Part shown: positions 1-8,720 of the stretch, in pieces
How positions within the stretch are numbered: the first letter of the stretch is position 1
Layout of the letters: the number at the start of each line of letters is the position of its first letter
DNA from: Eubacterium sp.
GTDB taxonomy: Bacteria; Bacillota; Clostridia; Lachnospirales; Lachnospiraceae
Length of the DNA: 50,932 nt
NCBI GenBank assembly: GCA_017433295.1
Contig: JAFRHL010000031.1
Coordinates: 1-50,932 of the forward strand
Direction: 5' to 3'
Made by a program: the position numbers and the translations under genes
The notes under the pieces: model-generated
What the model was told of the DNA's origin: nothing
The model's input: only the letters and a program-made list of their open reading frames with translations
Database searches by the model: none

Positions 1-9
1 ATTTTAAAT

Positions 10-1203
10 TTATTTTATGAGATCATTTATTCTTTTTTTGATTTTGTCCCAGATAGAGAGTGTGTCATGATCATTTTTAACGTCATAATTAAAATAATGG
101 TCCTCTTTCATGGAGTCTTTATCTACGGAAATAGATTGATCAGAATAATGTCCTTTTCCCTCCAGGTTTAATGAATAGGTATCATCATCTATTTTTTCAA
201 AGGAGATATCATTGTAAGTAACAAATTCGTCGTCCGAAAGAACCGGAGCATAATAGGGCTGCGGCAGAAAGTAATAGGAAGTCAGCGTCCAAAAACAGAT
301 AGCAAAGATCAAAATTGCCTTCATTACACTATGTCCTCCTTCATGTCCGTAGATCAGCAATGCGAATCTTTGCTTCAGAGTAGACCGGGCATTCTTCCGG
401 GTTCCGATAAATTCCATAGTAGTCGAGCTGCTTTTAATTCCTTTATCATGACTAATAAGGTAAGCCTGGGTCTGATATAATGTTTCCAGATAGTTGGTTT
501 CTTCTTCAGAAGTTAATCTACTGCATAGGGAGGAATCGCATCGAAACTCCAGAATCTGAATAAACTCATTACGGAGAATGTAACTGAAAGGGTTCCACCA
601 CATAATAGAGCTGAACAAATATAAACAAATCTTTTTCCATATGTCTTTTCTTTTCCAATGATTGTATTCATGGAGAAGAATGTAGTAAAGATTCTGAGAG
701 TCATATATTTGTTCGGTGAGATATATTGCGGGCTTTTTAATCCCGGCGGTTATGGGGACGGAAATATCCGGAGAGATAAAAACCTTGATAGGGCATTCCG
801 GGTCAAGATCGTGCATAATCTTAGTGATGTGCTCTTCTGCCGGGACGGCATTAGACCGTATGTTTTTTTGTATAAAAAAATAGCGGCAGAAATAGATTAA
901 TATGAAAAGGACCGTGCCGACAGCCCAAAAACCTATGATCAGAGGACTGATTTTCAGAAAATGACGGTAGCGATCATAAGAACCCTGTATCAGAGGCAAA
1001 ATATATTTGTCCGGGATAACAAACTGAAAATTGGGAAATTCTAAAGGAAAAAGCATCCGGACCGTACAGCAGAAGGTGAGTAAAATCAAAGAAGAAGTAC
1101 CATATTTACGAAGAAAATGAGTATTTCTGCGGAGAAGCATTAGAATTAATGCCATCAGGCTGCAATTTATAATTGCCCAAATGACTGAATACACGGATAT
1201 CAT
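10..1203 (-). CDS. BlaR1/MecR1-type M56 metallopeptidase sensor
   Basis: Membrane zinc peptidase of the BlaR1/MecR1 family, which normally senses a cell-wall signal and inactivates a cognate BlaI/MecI repressor. I count about four hydrophobic segments: two near the N-terminus, one before the protease domain and one near residue 300. The zinc motif HEYNH lies at residues 178-182, followed by WKRKD. The start is the internal ATG at 1203 because AAAGGAGA lies just upstream; a longer frame reaching 1299 has no such site. The protein is only about 397 residues. After the last membrane segment only about 80 mostly polar residues remain, so the penicillin-binding sensor domain of classical BlaR1 is absent. 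It sits downstream of the BlaI-type gene with a gap of about 115 bp. The family is clear; the signal is unknown. Confidence 0.88.
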   Translation of the reverse strand: MISVYSVIWAIINCSLMALILMLLRRNTHFLRKYGTSSLILLTFCCTVRMLFPLEFPNFQFVIPDKYILPLIQGSYDRYRHFLKISPLIIGFWAVGTVLFILIYFCRYFFIQKNIRSNAVPAEEHITKIMHDLDPECPIKVFISPDISVPITAGIKKPAIYLTEQIYDSQNLYYILLHEYNHWKRKDIWKKICLYLFSSIMWWNPFSYILRNEFIQILEFRCDSSLCSRLTSEEETNYLETLYQTQAYLISHDKGIKSSSTTMEFIGTRKNARSTLKQRFALLIYGHEGGHSVMKAILIFAICFWTLTSYYFLPQPYYAPVLSDDEFVTYNDISFEKIDDDTYSLNLEGKGHYSDQSISVDKDSMKEDHYFNYDVKNDHDTLSIWDKIKKRINDLIK

Positions 1204-1317
1204 TGGTGTCTCCTTTATGACACAAAAAACTGTATTGAAGAAAGCTGCTGATTGGATTCGTCCAAAAAAAGACCTTCCCGGCTTGAGAAGATCTCTCATG
1301 GATCAAAATGACAGGCA

Positions 1318-1719
1318 TCATTTTTTATTTAATTGCTGTTTTCTTTCCTCCAGCATTTTGGAAAGGTCATCCAGTACGGACGAATCTGTTTCTTCTTCCA
1401 GCATGGCTGAAAACAGATGAGATAATGATTTTGAGGATATACGCTGGTTCTGCTTGATCTGATAGATGGAATATTCTTCTCTGGTCATACTTGGTTTAAA
1501 GGTTCGGGCATAATTCTTTGTGGTCTTTTTAAAACCATCGACCTCAATCATTTTCTTTTTTAAAAGGGAGTTAATCAAAATGTGAATATAGCTTTCTTTC
1601 CATGTTCTCCCCTCGCAGAAAGATACTATTTCTGAAGACGTTAAAGACTCTTCCCGGTCCCATAAAAGATCGAGGACCTGCTGTTCGCTCTCAGTTAATC
1701 TGGTAGTGCTTTTTTTCAT
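1318..1719 (-). CDS. BlaI/MecI/CopY-family transcriptional repressor
   Basis: Small winged-helix repressor (133 residues), the usual partner of BlaR1/MecR1 proteins. The N-terminus has the characteristic LTESEQQVLDLLWDREES region, followed by a recognition-helix stretch around TWKESYIHILINSLLKKKMI. The C-terminal half is helical, as expected for dimerisation. GGGAGGAG precedes the ATG. It is the first gene of a two-gene minus-strand unit with the M56 sensor. A promoter with an overlapping TAC-N4-GTA element lies upstream, which suggests autoregulation. No beta-lactamase is visible in the window; any target past position 10 would be off the edge. Confidence 0.92.
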   Translation of the reverse strand: MKKSTTRLTESEQQVLDLLWDREESLTSSEIVSFCEGRTWKESYIHILINSLLKKKMIEVDGFKKTTKNYARTFKPSMTREEYSIYQIKQNQRISSKSLSHLFSAMLEEETDSSVLDDLSKMLEERKQQLNKK

Positions 1720-1791
1720 GGTAATCTGCTCCTCCCTGTATGGTAAGCATTTTTTTCATTATGTATTTAGATAATTCCAATATTTAAAAAT

Positions 1792-1821
1792 AATATACCA
1801 TTGTAATAAAATAAACAACAA
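1792..1821 (-). promoter_or_regulatory. Promoter of the repressor/sensor operon with possible BlaI-type operator
   Basis: On the minus strand TTGTTG (1816-1821) and TATATT (1792-1797) are separated by 18 bp. The element TACCATTGTA (1796-1805) overlaps the -10 box and is close to the TACA-N2-TGTA half-site pattern of BlaI/MecI operators. The promoter is fair; the operator is an inference. Confidence 0.45.
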
Positions 1822-1867
1822 GAATTAAAGAAAAAGCACAATGTTTCTTATGCAAAATATCATATAA

Positions 1868-2416
1868 CTATGCAAAATATTCTATCATATCTAAAGCTTC
1901 GGCCGGATTGTCACAGATCCGGAACAGGTCTTTGACATGATTTCGGATAAATCCTTGTTGTACACAGGAATCAATAAAGCTGATCAGAATATCATAATAA
2001 CCATTAATATTATATAGTATGACAGGCGCGGACTTCCGGTCCAGAGAGATCAGGGTCAGGATCTCAAAAAACTCATCCAGGGTCCCGATACCGCCGGGTG
2101 CGATGATGAAAGCGTCAGCCCTGTCTTCCATAATGGCCTTACGCTCCCCCATGGTCCGGGCTTCGATCATTTCATCACAGTTGTCATTAAGAAGTTCATA
2201 ACTCCCCATAAAGTCCGGGATTACACCGATTACTTCTCCCCGGGTTTCGGCGACACCTCTGGCACAGGCACCCATGACGCCGGTTGCTCCTCCGCCATAG
2301 ATCAGCCTGTATCCCCTGCGGCCTATTTCCCTACCCAGTTCTTCTGTTTCAAATATATAGTGGTCATCAATATTACTGCTGGCGGCACCGTATACACATA
2401 TAGTCAATTTTTTCAT
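1868..2416 (-). CDS. LOG-family (TIGR00730) nucleotide hydrolase
   Basis: Rossmann-fold protein of the LOG (Lonely Guy) family, known to hydrolyse cytokinin-type riboside monophosphates or other nucleoside monophosphates to base plus ribose 5-phosphate. The 182 residues are standard length. The diagnostic PGGIGTLDEFFE motif (family PGGxGTxxE) is present, as is an upstream GGGATGVMGA glycine-rich segment. The start at 2416 is preceded by an excellent GGAGGTGATC site. It appears monocistronic, with its own promoter. The physiological substrate in bacteria of this type is uncertain. Confidence 0.92.
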   Translation of the reverse strand: MKKLTICVYGAASSNIDDHYIFETEELGREIGRRGYRLIYGGGATGVMGACARGVAETRGEVIGVIPDFMGSYELLNDNCDEMIEARTMGERKAIMEDRADAFIIAPGGIGTLDEFFEILTLISLDRKSAPVILYNINGYYDILISFIDSCVQQGFIRNHVKDLFRICDNPAEALDMIEYFA

Positions 2417-2468
2417 GTGATCACCTCCAGAAAAGATAATAATTGGTTCTTTTTATGGTTACTGTTTG

Positions 2469-2477
2469 ATTATATCA
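2469..2477 (-). promoter_or_regulatory. Extended -10 promoter for the LOG-family gene
   Basis: The minus strand reads TGATATAAT, a perfect extended -10 element, about 50 bp before the LOG start. No good -35 hexamer is visible (T-rich only), as is common for extended -10 promoters. Confidence 0.55.
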
Positions 2478-2498
2478 TAATTTACTATAAGAAAAAAG

Positions 2499-2960
2499 CT
2501 AAAAATCATATGCTGAAGCATCAGAGTATATTGCGTCATGATCGAGCTCAGCCAGTATTTCTGCCCGTCTGCTCCCGATCAGCAGGGACTTGTTGTATTT
2601 GAAATAGCGCTCGCAGCCATTTTCGCTGATAAAGGCCGAAATGTCAGGATCCAGGGTCAGTTCTGTTATAAAGATAACCATTTCCTGGCCTTCTCCAAAG
2701 GCATCCTCCATAAAAGTAAAGGCATTTTCCAGAGAGGATGCAGATTTCCGCACCGACAGGGATCGTATTTCCCGCAGGTCATTAAAACCGGACCGGGCAA
2801 GAGTGAAAGCTTCTTTGGGAGCCAGAGATGGGTCCGGAGTCCATTTCATTAACAGTTTCACAAGCTTTGCATGGAAGGTCTTTTGTCCCGGCGACAGAAG
2901 TCCTGTTTTTTCCTCCTGTTTGAAGTCATCGTTGAGGGCGGAGAGCTGCCGGGTCCACAA
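2499..2960 (-). pseudogene. C-terminal segment of the AAA+ ATPase, separated by an amber codon
   Basis: A 153-residue open segment that continues the upstream ATPase in exactly the same frame after a single TAG. The codons directly after the stop read ADLRLQQAEEG and then run into this segment, with a helix-like character that continues across the stop. No ATG exists near the beginning. The first plausible initiation codon is a TTG at 2960 with GAGGAGG only two bases away, too close for a normal site. The segment has no domain I recognise; it is helical and acidic. It is most likely the natural C-terminus of the ATPase, making about 508 residues in total. The break is either a real nonsense mutation, a sequencing error or a readthrough site. 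Independent translation from the TTG is the alternative. Confidence 0.5.
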
Positions 2961-2993
2961 GCCCTCCTCTGCCTGCTGTAAGCGCAGATCTGC

Positions 2994-4022
2994 CTAGTAT
3001 TTTTTAAGAAAGTTATAGCAGGAATCTGTCAGGTGATCCAATTCCAGAGTATCGGCAATCATGGTATGCAGGCCGCTTACCAGCAGCTCGACACAGCTGA
3101 GCTTTTCATCGAAGGAGGCGGTAAGAAGACGCCTGAATACCCCGGCCTGGGCTTTCCCCTTTAAAATATTACCGATGTCATAATCATCCCTGTATTTTTT
3201 GTACAGGTCATAGTAGGCGGCGACGTCTCTGGCAATATCCGCATGCTGCAGATATTGATGGATCACATCTTCATCCACAGGCAGCCCCAGTTTTTCATAG
3301 GAATTGATCAGACAGCTTAAATCTTCCCATCCCCTGGCTGTGATAAACTGCAGACCGTCCACATCATTTTCCGCCTTATAGAAATTGCCGGGACGCAGTT
3401 CCAGATAGCTCAGGATAAAGGGGTGGATATGCCGGCTTCTGGCATACTCTTTAAATACGGAGAGGTCTGCCTCGATATCCATTCTGCGTACACGGTCCAG
3501 GGTCACAAAGTCAAAATCCCGGACACTTTTATTATATTCGGGAGGATTTCCGGCAGCGGCGATGATCCAGCCTTCCGGTACTGCCTGGTTGCCGAAGGTT
3601 TTACACTGGAGAAACTGAAGCATGGTGGGAGCCAGGGTCTCTGAGACGCAATTTATCTCATCAATGAATAATATGCCCTCTTTCCTCCCGGTATGCTCCA
3701 TATATTCATAAATTGAAGCAATGATCTCGCTCATGGTATATTCCGTAACGGAATATGTGCTGCCTCCGTAGTTTTTCTCCCGGATAAAGGGAAGGCCTAC
3801 AGCACTCTGCCTGGTGTGGTGGGTAATGGTATAGGAGACCAGTCCGATATGGCATTCAGAAGCGATCTGCTGCATGATCTGGGTTTTGCCGATGCCCGGA
3901 GGGCCCATAAGCAGAAGGGGTCTTTGCCGGATCTCGGGGATGATGTATTCTCCGTATTCATTTTTATCAAGATATGCCAGAACAGTATTTTTTATCTCTT
4001 CCTTTGCTTTTTTAATGTTCAT
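2994..4022 (-). CDS. MoxR-like AAA+ ATPase
   Basis: AAA+ ATPase of the MoxR/YehL type, usually paired with a VWA protein to remodel or load metal into client proteins. Visible motifs are Walker A GPPGIGKTQ (about residues 40-48) and Walker B ILFIDEIN (about 117-124), followed by a helical lid region. The frame is 342 residues and closes with TAG, but the reading frame continues for about 165 more residues (see 2499-2960). The ATG at 4022 has a GGAAGAT site and lies inside the end of the upstream VWA gene (11-base overlap), which indicates translational coupling. The client is unknown. Confidence 0.88.
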   Translation of the reverse strand: MNIKKAKEEIKNTVLAYLDKNEYGEYIIPEIRQRPLLLMGPPGIGKTQIMQQIASECHIGLVSYTITHHTRQSAVGLPFIREKNYGGSTYSVTEYTMSEIIASIYEYMEHTGRKEGILFIDEINCVSETLAPTMLQFLQCKTFGNQAVPEGWIIAAAGNPPEYNKSVRDFDFVTLDRVRRMDIEADLSVFKEYARSRHIHPFILSYLELRPGNFYKAENDVDGLQFITARGWEDLSCLINSYEKLGLPVDEDVIHQYLQHADIARDVAAYYDLYKKYRDDYDIGNILKGKAQAGVFRRLLTASFDEKLSCVELLVSGLHTMIADTLELDHLTDSCYNFLKKY

Positions 4023-5313
4023 GTAAATCTTCCTCTTCCAGTTTAAGCTTCATGGCCCAGGAGGGGACATCGGGGTGGTCTTCCCGGCCGAAAAAAATAA
4101 ATGCTGTGTCATAAGAAGGACGCTTGCGGGGATAAATGCCCTTGCCGTCCGTAAAATATAAAAGGCCCTTCAGGTTTTGAAAGATGCCGTCTGCCAGCAG
4201 CTTATCAACATAGGAAAAGGCGGGACGGAAATCAGTCCCTCCTCCGCCCAGTAAGGTGAAGGAATTCAGCAGTTTTTTAAGATCCGATTCCTCCCTGATA
4301 ATCTGATCGCTCTGTACCCTGTTATCACATTGGAGGATACGGATATGGCTCTTGTGAAAGAAGCTGTCCCGCCGGGCTATGATATGGAAGGTCTCTTCCA
4401 GAAAACGCCGCACCAGGTCTCCGCTGGTGGAATAGCTGGTGTCGATCACGATGACAAACTCGGAGATCTTCATGACCTCCCGGCTTTCCAGAGGCTCAAT
4501 GAGGGGCATATTTTTATACAGCCTCAGCCCGTAGCTGTAATAATTCATATCAAATTCATCATAATCACAGTGGAGCTCCTCTTTAAGAACGGTGAATTTC
4601 CGCAGGAAGTCCCGGTAGGACCTGCGGCTCATCCCCTGTCTGACCTGGGTCTTAAGACAGGAGATGGCATCCGAATCCTCCTTGCCCCGAAGCTCCAGTT
4701 CCTGGCTGATCCTGCGGCCGGTTCTTTCCCAGGCTTCTCCCGCTTTTGCGGCCTCCGGTGAGGAACGGGGGTCAGCGGGCCAGTATCTGTGATCGTCCGT
4801 GACAAATTCCAGCTGCAGCTTCATTTGTTCATCGGGATCATCTACAGAGAGGAGATCCCGGTAGATGGCAGCGGCACTGACCGGAATCCCCTCTTTTTTC
4901 AGGTGCTCATAATAATTGATCCGGGTCAGGGACAGTATCCTTTTCACGCTGGGGGATTCCAGGGAATCAATGGTCCATTCCACAGAGATGTCACAGGCCA
5001 GATTCCAGATGACCGGTTCCCTCTCTCCCCGGATCCAGAGGTGGCGGAAGATGCAGTGGAGGACACTGTGAAGATAGGAGCGGTTTAAGTATTTCGGATT
5101 GGAACGGAAGAGCCTTAAAGTCTGCTCTGCTGAATAGAAAAGACGGATTCCGTCCACAGCCATGACCTGAAGAGAAGCATCCGGTGTGAATGAAAGGGCT
5201 GACAGAGCAGAGCTCAGGTAACGAAGATCCAGATATAATTCATTACGTACCAGTCCCAGGATCTTTTCGCACATATTCTGTTCCCATTGGGTCTGAGTAA
5301 GTGGTTGTGTCAT
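4012..5313 (-). CDS. VWA-like (DUF2201-type) protein, partner of the MoxR ATPase
   Basis: A 433-residue protein with an N-terminal helical, putative metallopeptidase-like region and a C-terminal von Willebrand A-like domain. The MIDAS-type motif DTSYS is visible in VIVIDTSYSTSGD, and TDGKG later supplies the second loop. MoxR-VWA pairs are known to act together as chaperone-like remodelling machines. I chose the ATG at 5313 (start MTQPLTQ) rather than a longer frame, because the longer one runs into the preceding gene and GGTGAT lies just upstream of 5313. It is separated from the LRR gene by 7 bp and overlaps the ATPase, so all three are probably co-translated. Confidence 0.82.
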   Translation of the reverse strand: MTQPLTQTQWEQNMCEKILGLVRNELYLDLRYLSSALSALSFTPDASLQVMAVDGIRLFYSAEQTLRLFRSNPKYLNRSYLHSVLHCIFRHLWIRGEREPVIWNLACDISVEWTIDSLESPSVKRILSLTRINYYEHLKKEGIPVSAAAIYRDLLSVDDPDEQMKLQLEFVTDDHRYWPADPRSSPEAAKAGEAWERTGRRISQELELRGKEDSDAISCLKTQVRQGMSRRSYRDFLRKFTVLKEELHCDYDEFDMNYYSYGLRLYKNMPLIEPLESREVMKISEFVIVIDTSYSTSGDLVRRFLEETFHIIARRDSFFHKSHIRILQCDNRVQSDQIIREESDLKKLLNSFTLLGGGGTDFRPAFSYVDKLLADGIFQNLKGLLYFTDGKGIYPRKRPSYDTAFIFFGREDHPDVPSWAMKLKLEEEDLHEH

Positions 5314-5320
5314 AGTTTTA

Positions 5321-6388
5321 TCACCATTCCGGCAGGTCGTATTCTTTCTTTGCAAAATGCAGCGGATCCCGCTGCTGATTTATCTCCATGAGCCAGGCGG
5401 CTGCCTCTCCCCATTCTGAATGAATACATTGATCCAGAACATGAGAAAAGGAAGTCTTATCGGGGGTGAACTCTGTAAATAAAAAGGTAAGCAGGTCCAG
5501 ATCCCGTTCTTTAACGGCCATGTCCGCGGCTGTGTCAAAATGCCCGTCCAGGGCATCCCTGTAAAGCCGGGCTGCGCCTGTCTTCAGGCCGTGAGGCCAG
5601 CGCAGGCGGCATTCCGCTATACGGCAGATTGCGGTCCGGGGCTCAGTCTTCAGCGCATTCTCAAAGCAGGCATCATATTTTCCGTAGTCAACCTTTCCGT
5701 GGAGAAAGCATTTTCTCATCCGGAAGCCCTCTCCGTGAATACTGCGGGAAAAAAGGTGGGCAGGGCTTACTTCGTCCAGCCATTCGTAGTATTCGGGAAA
5801 AAACAGGGCGCCGGAAACGGCCTCGCCGGCCAGATGGCTTTTGTCCTGCCCCGGGGCATGGCCTGATGAGAGACCGGGATCCTCGCCGGTAAAAAGCAGA
5901 TAAAGATCAGATTCCAGTCTGGAAAGGATCAGGGCGAGGGCAGAGGCATCGGAGTCTCTCCCCTGGTAAATGATGCGGGCAAGCTTTGTACAGTTGGTAA
6001 ATTCATCACTGCCTATGGCGGAGAGGGCCGGTCCGATCCTCAGGCTCTGCAGCCTGCGGCAATTATAAAAGGCGGCATTATGAAGGACAGAGACAGTGGG
6101 AGGGAGAAAAACTTCCTCAAGGTATCTCCCGTCAGAGGGAAGAAGTGAATTTTCCGCTATTCTTTTTTCCCGGGTCACCTGCCCGGTGTCATCCATCATA
6201 ATAGAGGAGAAGAAAAAAGGCTCTTTCCCATGCTTTGGCATGGAAGCGGAAAAGCAGTAGGGGCCGATCTCCGTTACCGGGCAGTCTTCAATCATGGAAG
6301 GAATATTGATACTGACCAGGTCACTGTAGGTCTGAAGAATACGTATTCCCTTTTCGGTATGCTGCCAGCGCAGCTGAAGCTTATGCAT
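5321..6388 (-). CDS. Leucine-rich-repeat (BspA-type) cytoplasmic protein
   Basis: A 355-residue protein without a signal peptide or membrane segment. Residues about 25-150 contain BspA-type (LRR_5) repeats, seen in VTEIGPYCFS, VLHNAAFYNCRRLQSLRIG and IGSDEFTNCTKLARIIYQG. The C-terminal third is helical and reminiscent of ankyrin-like repeats (DTAADMAVKERDLDLLTFLF). BspA repeats are usually surface exposed, so a cytoplasmic form next to a MoxR/VWA pair suggests an adaptor or client-recognition subunit; that is inference. GGGAGAT precedes the ATG. The gene lies 7 bp before the VWA gene. Confidence 0.75.
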   Translation of the reverse strand: MHKLQLRWQHTEKGIRILQTYSDLVSINIPSMIEDCPVTEIGPYCFSASMPKHGKEPFFFSSIMMDDTGQVTREKRIAENSLLPSDGRYLEEVFLPPTVSVLHNAAFYNCRRLQSLRIGPALSAIGSDEFTNCTKLARIIYQGRDSDASALALILSRLESDLYLLFTGEDPGLSSGHAPGQDKSHLAGEAVSGALFFPEYYEWLDEVSPAHLFSRSIHGEGFRMRKCFLHGKVDYGKYDACFENALKTEPRTAICRIAECRLRWPHGLKTGAARLYRDALDGHFDTAADMAVKERDLDLLTFLFTEFTPDKTSFSHVLDQCIHSEWGEAAAWLMEINQQRDPLHFAKKEYDLPEW

Positions 6389-6430
6389 AATAAATCTCCC
6401 GGATAGTTATCAATCGAAATCATCTCACAG

Positions 6431-6889
6431 TCAGCGGCCTGATTTTTCTGCCAGCATTTCATCAAGGATATGGGCCGCGCACCATACAAGGTCCGGGCAT
6501 GGACGCTTTTTATAGTAGTCCCCGGTCCGTTCCTCCGGATCTCTTCCGGGAATGGTGCTGACGCCGGCCAGGAGCTGGCGGCAGATGATGGATCCGTTTT
6601 CTTCCCGGAAACGACCGGCAAAATCCTGAACGAGGTGATACTGTTCTTTTTTTGCATCGCCATCCTTCGGATCATTGTAGCCGCAGACAAGGCCAAGGAC
6701 CATCAGGGCACCGCTGACGGTGCCGCATACCTCCCGCATACGTCCCATTCCGCCTCCGAAAGAGGAGGCAAGCTTTGCGGCAGTGCCGCTGTCAAGACCG
6801 GTAATATCCTCAAAAGCCATAAGAACTGCCTGGGAGCAATTATAGCCTGAAAGAAAAAGATTTTTTGCATACTGGGCATGGTCCTTCAT
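6431..6889 (-). CDS. C_GCAxxG_C_C family redox protein
   Basis: A 152-residue protein of the C_GCAxxG_C_C family. It has an early cysteine (NCSQAVLMAF), the glycine-rich FGGGMGRMREVCGTVSGALMV segment that defines the family, and later cysteines (YNDPKDG preceded by VCG, then ICRQLL). The spaced cysteines suggest metal or redox chemistry, but no function is established. It is the first gene of the run leading into the LRR/VWA/ATPase genes (gap 42 bp). AAAGGAG lies 12 bases before the ATG. Confidence 0.85.
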   Translation of the reverse strand: MKDHAQYAKNLFLSGYNCSQAVLMAFEDITGLDSGTAAKLASSFGGGMGRMREVCGTVSGALMVLGLVCGYNDPKDGDAKKEQYHLVQDFAGRFREENGSIICRQLLAGVSTIPGRDPEERTGDYYKKRPCPDLVWCAAHILDEMLAEKSGR

Positions 6890-7039
6890 GATAGATCGAC
6901 AGCTCCTTTCATCAGCAGGAAAAATCAGGCTCCCTCTTCTGTAGGGGGGAGCGATGATTCACTCATAGGTAATTTCAACATACCATATTCTTTTCCTAAA
7001 GTAAATACCGGGAGAGATTGGAAAATGCCGGTCAAACAT

Positions 7040-7069
7040 AGTCCGGGATGGTTTTTTTCTGTCCGGACT
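7040..7069. repeat. Inverted repeat upstream of the pdxA-like gene
   Basis: Perfect 7-bp arms AGTCCGG (7040-7046) and CCGGACT (7063-7069) separated by 16 bp that include a T run. A -10-like TATGAT follows at 7075-7080. It could be an operator or a weak hairpin. The same core arm occurs in the hairpin at 14952-14970. Confidence 0.4.
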
Positions 7070-7132
7070 TATGTTATGATAAAATGGAATAGAGAGAGGC
7101 TGCGGTGAAAGCGAAATATTTGGAGGTAATAT

Positions 7133-8143
7133 ATGGGTATAATGAAGCCCCGGATTGCTGTTCCCATGGGGGATCCGGCAGGAATCGGTCCGGAAATAGT
7201 GGTAAAGGCACTGGCAGATCCTTCTGTATATGAGGCTGCCGAGGTTATTGTTGTAGGGGATAAGGGGGTGCTGGAAAAGGCAATAGAGCTTTGCAGTGCT
7301 GATCTTAAGATAAGTCCGGTGGGATCTTCCGGAGAATGCAAAAGGGATAAGAGAATTCTGAATCTTATGGACCTTGATAATGTTGACCAGTCACGGTTTG
7401 AGTATGGTAAAATCAGCGCCATGTGCGGACAGGCAGCCTTTGATTATATAAACAGAAGCATTGACCTGGCGAATGCCCGGCAGGTGGATGCCGTAGCTAC
7501 CACCCCGATCAATAAGGAGGCTTTAAAAGCAGCGGGCATTCCTTACATCGGTCATACAGAAATCTTTGGAGCCCGGACAAATACACCGGATCCCCTGACC
7601 ATGTTTGAAGTCAGAGGCATGAGGGTGTTTTTTCTGACAAGGCATGTCTCTTTGCGTCAGGCCTGTGATATGATCACAAAGGACCGGATCGTTGATTATG
7701 TCCGGCGGTGTACGAAGGTTCTTAAGACCCTTGGCGTGAATGAGGGAACCATGGCTGTTGCCGGGCTGAATCCTCACAGTGGTGAGCATGGCCTGTTTGG
7801 CACCGAAGAAATGGATGCCATTTATCCGGCGGTGGAAGAGCTTAAAAGGCTGGGCTTTGATGTGGAGGGTCCCATCGGAGCGGATTCTGTGTTCCATCTG
7901 GCTCTTCAGGGAAGATATAACAGTGTTTTGTCTTTATATCATGACCAGGGCCATATTGCCACCAAGACCCTGGATTTCGAGAAAACGATCGCCATCACCG
8001 GCGGGATGCCCATCCTTCGGACATCCGTAGATCATGGGACTGCTTTTGATATAGCAGGAAAAAATCTTGCCAGTCCGGTGAGTATGGTCGAGGCGATCCT
8101 GCTGGCGGCAAAGTATGCCCCGAATTTCATCCGCTGCTCCTGA
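7133..8143 (+). CDS. PdxA-family 4-phospho-hydroxyacid dehydrogenase
   Basis: NAD-dependent dehydrogenase of the PdxA family (336 residues, typical length). Family members oxidise and decarboxylate 4-hydroxythreonine 4-phosphate in pyridoxal phosphate synthesis, or D-threonate/D-erythronate 4-phosphate in sugar-acid catabolism (PdxA2). Visible family features are the N-terminal [11 protein letters not shown], the metal-ligand histidine regions IGHTEIFG and LNPHSGEHG, and [15 protein letters not shown] is spaced 6 bases from the first ATG. No other pyridoxal or sugar-acid genes are adjacent, so which substrate is used cannot be decided. It is followed by a K+ channel gene after 93 bp. Confidence 0.88.
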   Translation: MGIMKPRIAVPMGDPAGIGPEIVVKALADPSVYEAAEVIVVGDKGVLEKAIELCSADLKISPVGSSGECKRDKRILNLMDLDNVDQSRFEYGKISAMCGQAAFDYINRSIDLANARQVDAVATTPINKEALKAAGIPYIGHTEIFGARTNTPDPLTMFEVRGMRVFFLTRHVSLRQACDMITKDRIVDYVRRCTKVLKTLGVNEGTMAVAGLNPHSGEHGLFGTEEMDAIYPAVEELKRLGFDVEGPIGADSVFHLALQGRYNSVLSLYHDQGHIATKTLDFEKTIAITGGMPILRTSVDHGTAFDIAGKNLASPVSMVEAILLAAKYAPNFIRCS

Positions 8144-8236
8144 TTGGGCAGTTTTTACGAAAGATCAGGGAAGAGGCGACCGGATAGGCAGCATAGATTG
8201 GGTGATGATACACTTTTTTATGACAGAGGTACTATT

Positions 8237-8656
8237 ATGAAAAAACTGAAAATACTAAAGAGAATATTAAAGCAGACCGGAGCCGATAAGATGCTTTTAA
8301 GCTTTCTGGGAGTCATCTTGCTTTCTGCTTTTCTCATATGGATATGGGAACCGGAGATCCACACCCTGGGAGATGCGGTATGGTACTGTTATGCCGTCAT
8401 CACTACCATAGGATTTGGAGATATTCTGGTGCATACGCCCGTGGCCAGGATTGTGTCCATAGTTCTTTCGGTTTATGCAGTTCTTATCATTGCCATCATT
8501 ACCGGCGTGGTGGTGAACTTTTATATCCATCTGGTGGAGATGCGCAATAAAGATACGTTGACAAGATTTCTTGACAGGCTGGAGCATTTGCCGGAGCTTG
8601 AGAAGGAAGAACTGGAGGAGATATCCGAGGCGGTTAAAAAATTCAGAAACGGCTGA
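8237..8656 (+). CDS. Two-TM potassium channel
   Basis: A 139-residue channel subunit with two membrane helices flanking the pore loop. The selectivity filter TTIGFGD is intact (about residues 58-64), so K+ selectivity is expected. The second helix (VSIVLSVYAVLIIAIITGVVVNFY) is followed by a charged coiled tail of about 35 residues. There is no RCK/TrkA domain. I chose the ATG at 8237 (MKKLKILKR) because AGAGGT precedes it; the longer frame starting at 8144 abuts the pdxA-like stop and has no ribosome site. Confidence 0.88.
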   Translation: MKKLKILKRILKQTGADKMLLSFLGVILLSAFLIWIWEPEIHTLGDAVWYCYAVITTIGFGDILVHTPVARIVSIVLSVYAVLIIAIITGVVVNFYIHLVEMRNKDTLTRFLDRLEHLPELEKEELEEISEAVKKFRNG

Positions 8657-8720
8657 GCCTGTAACTGACAGGAGGCAGAAGGAATTCCGGCATTAAGACC
8701 GGACTTATACAACATTATGG

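Noticed and set aside
1849-1880. Direct repeat TATGCAAAATAT (1849-1860 and 1869-1880) around the LOG gene stop
   Set aside because: Only two 12-base A/T-rich copies, one inside coding sequence; no array and no sign of mobility.
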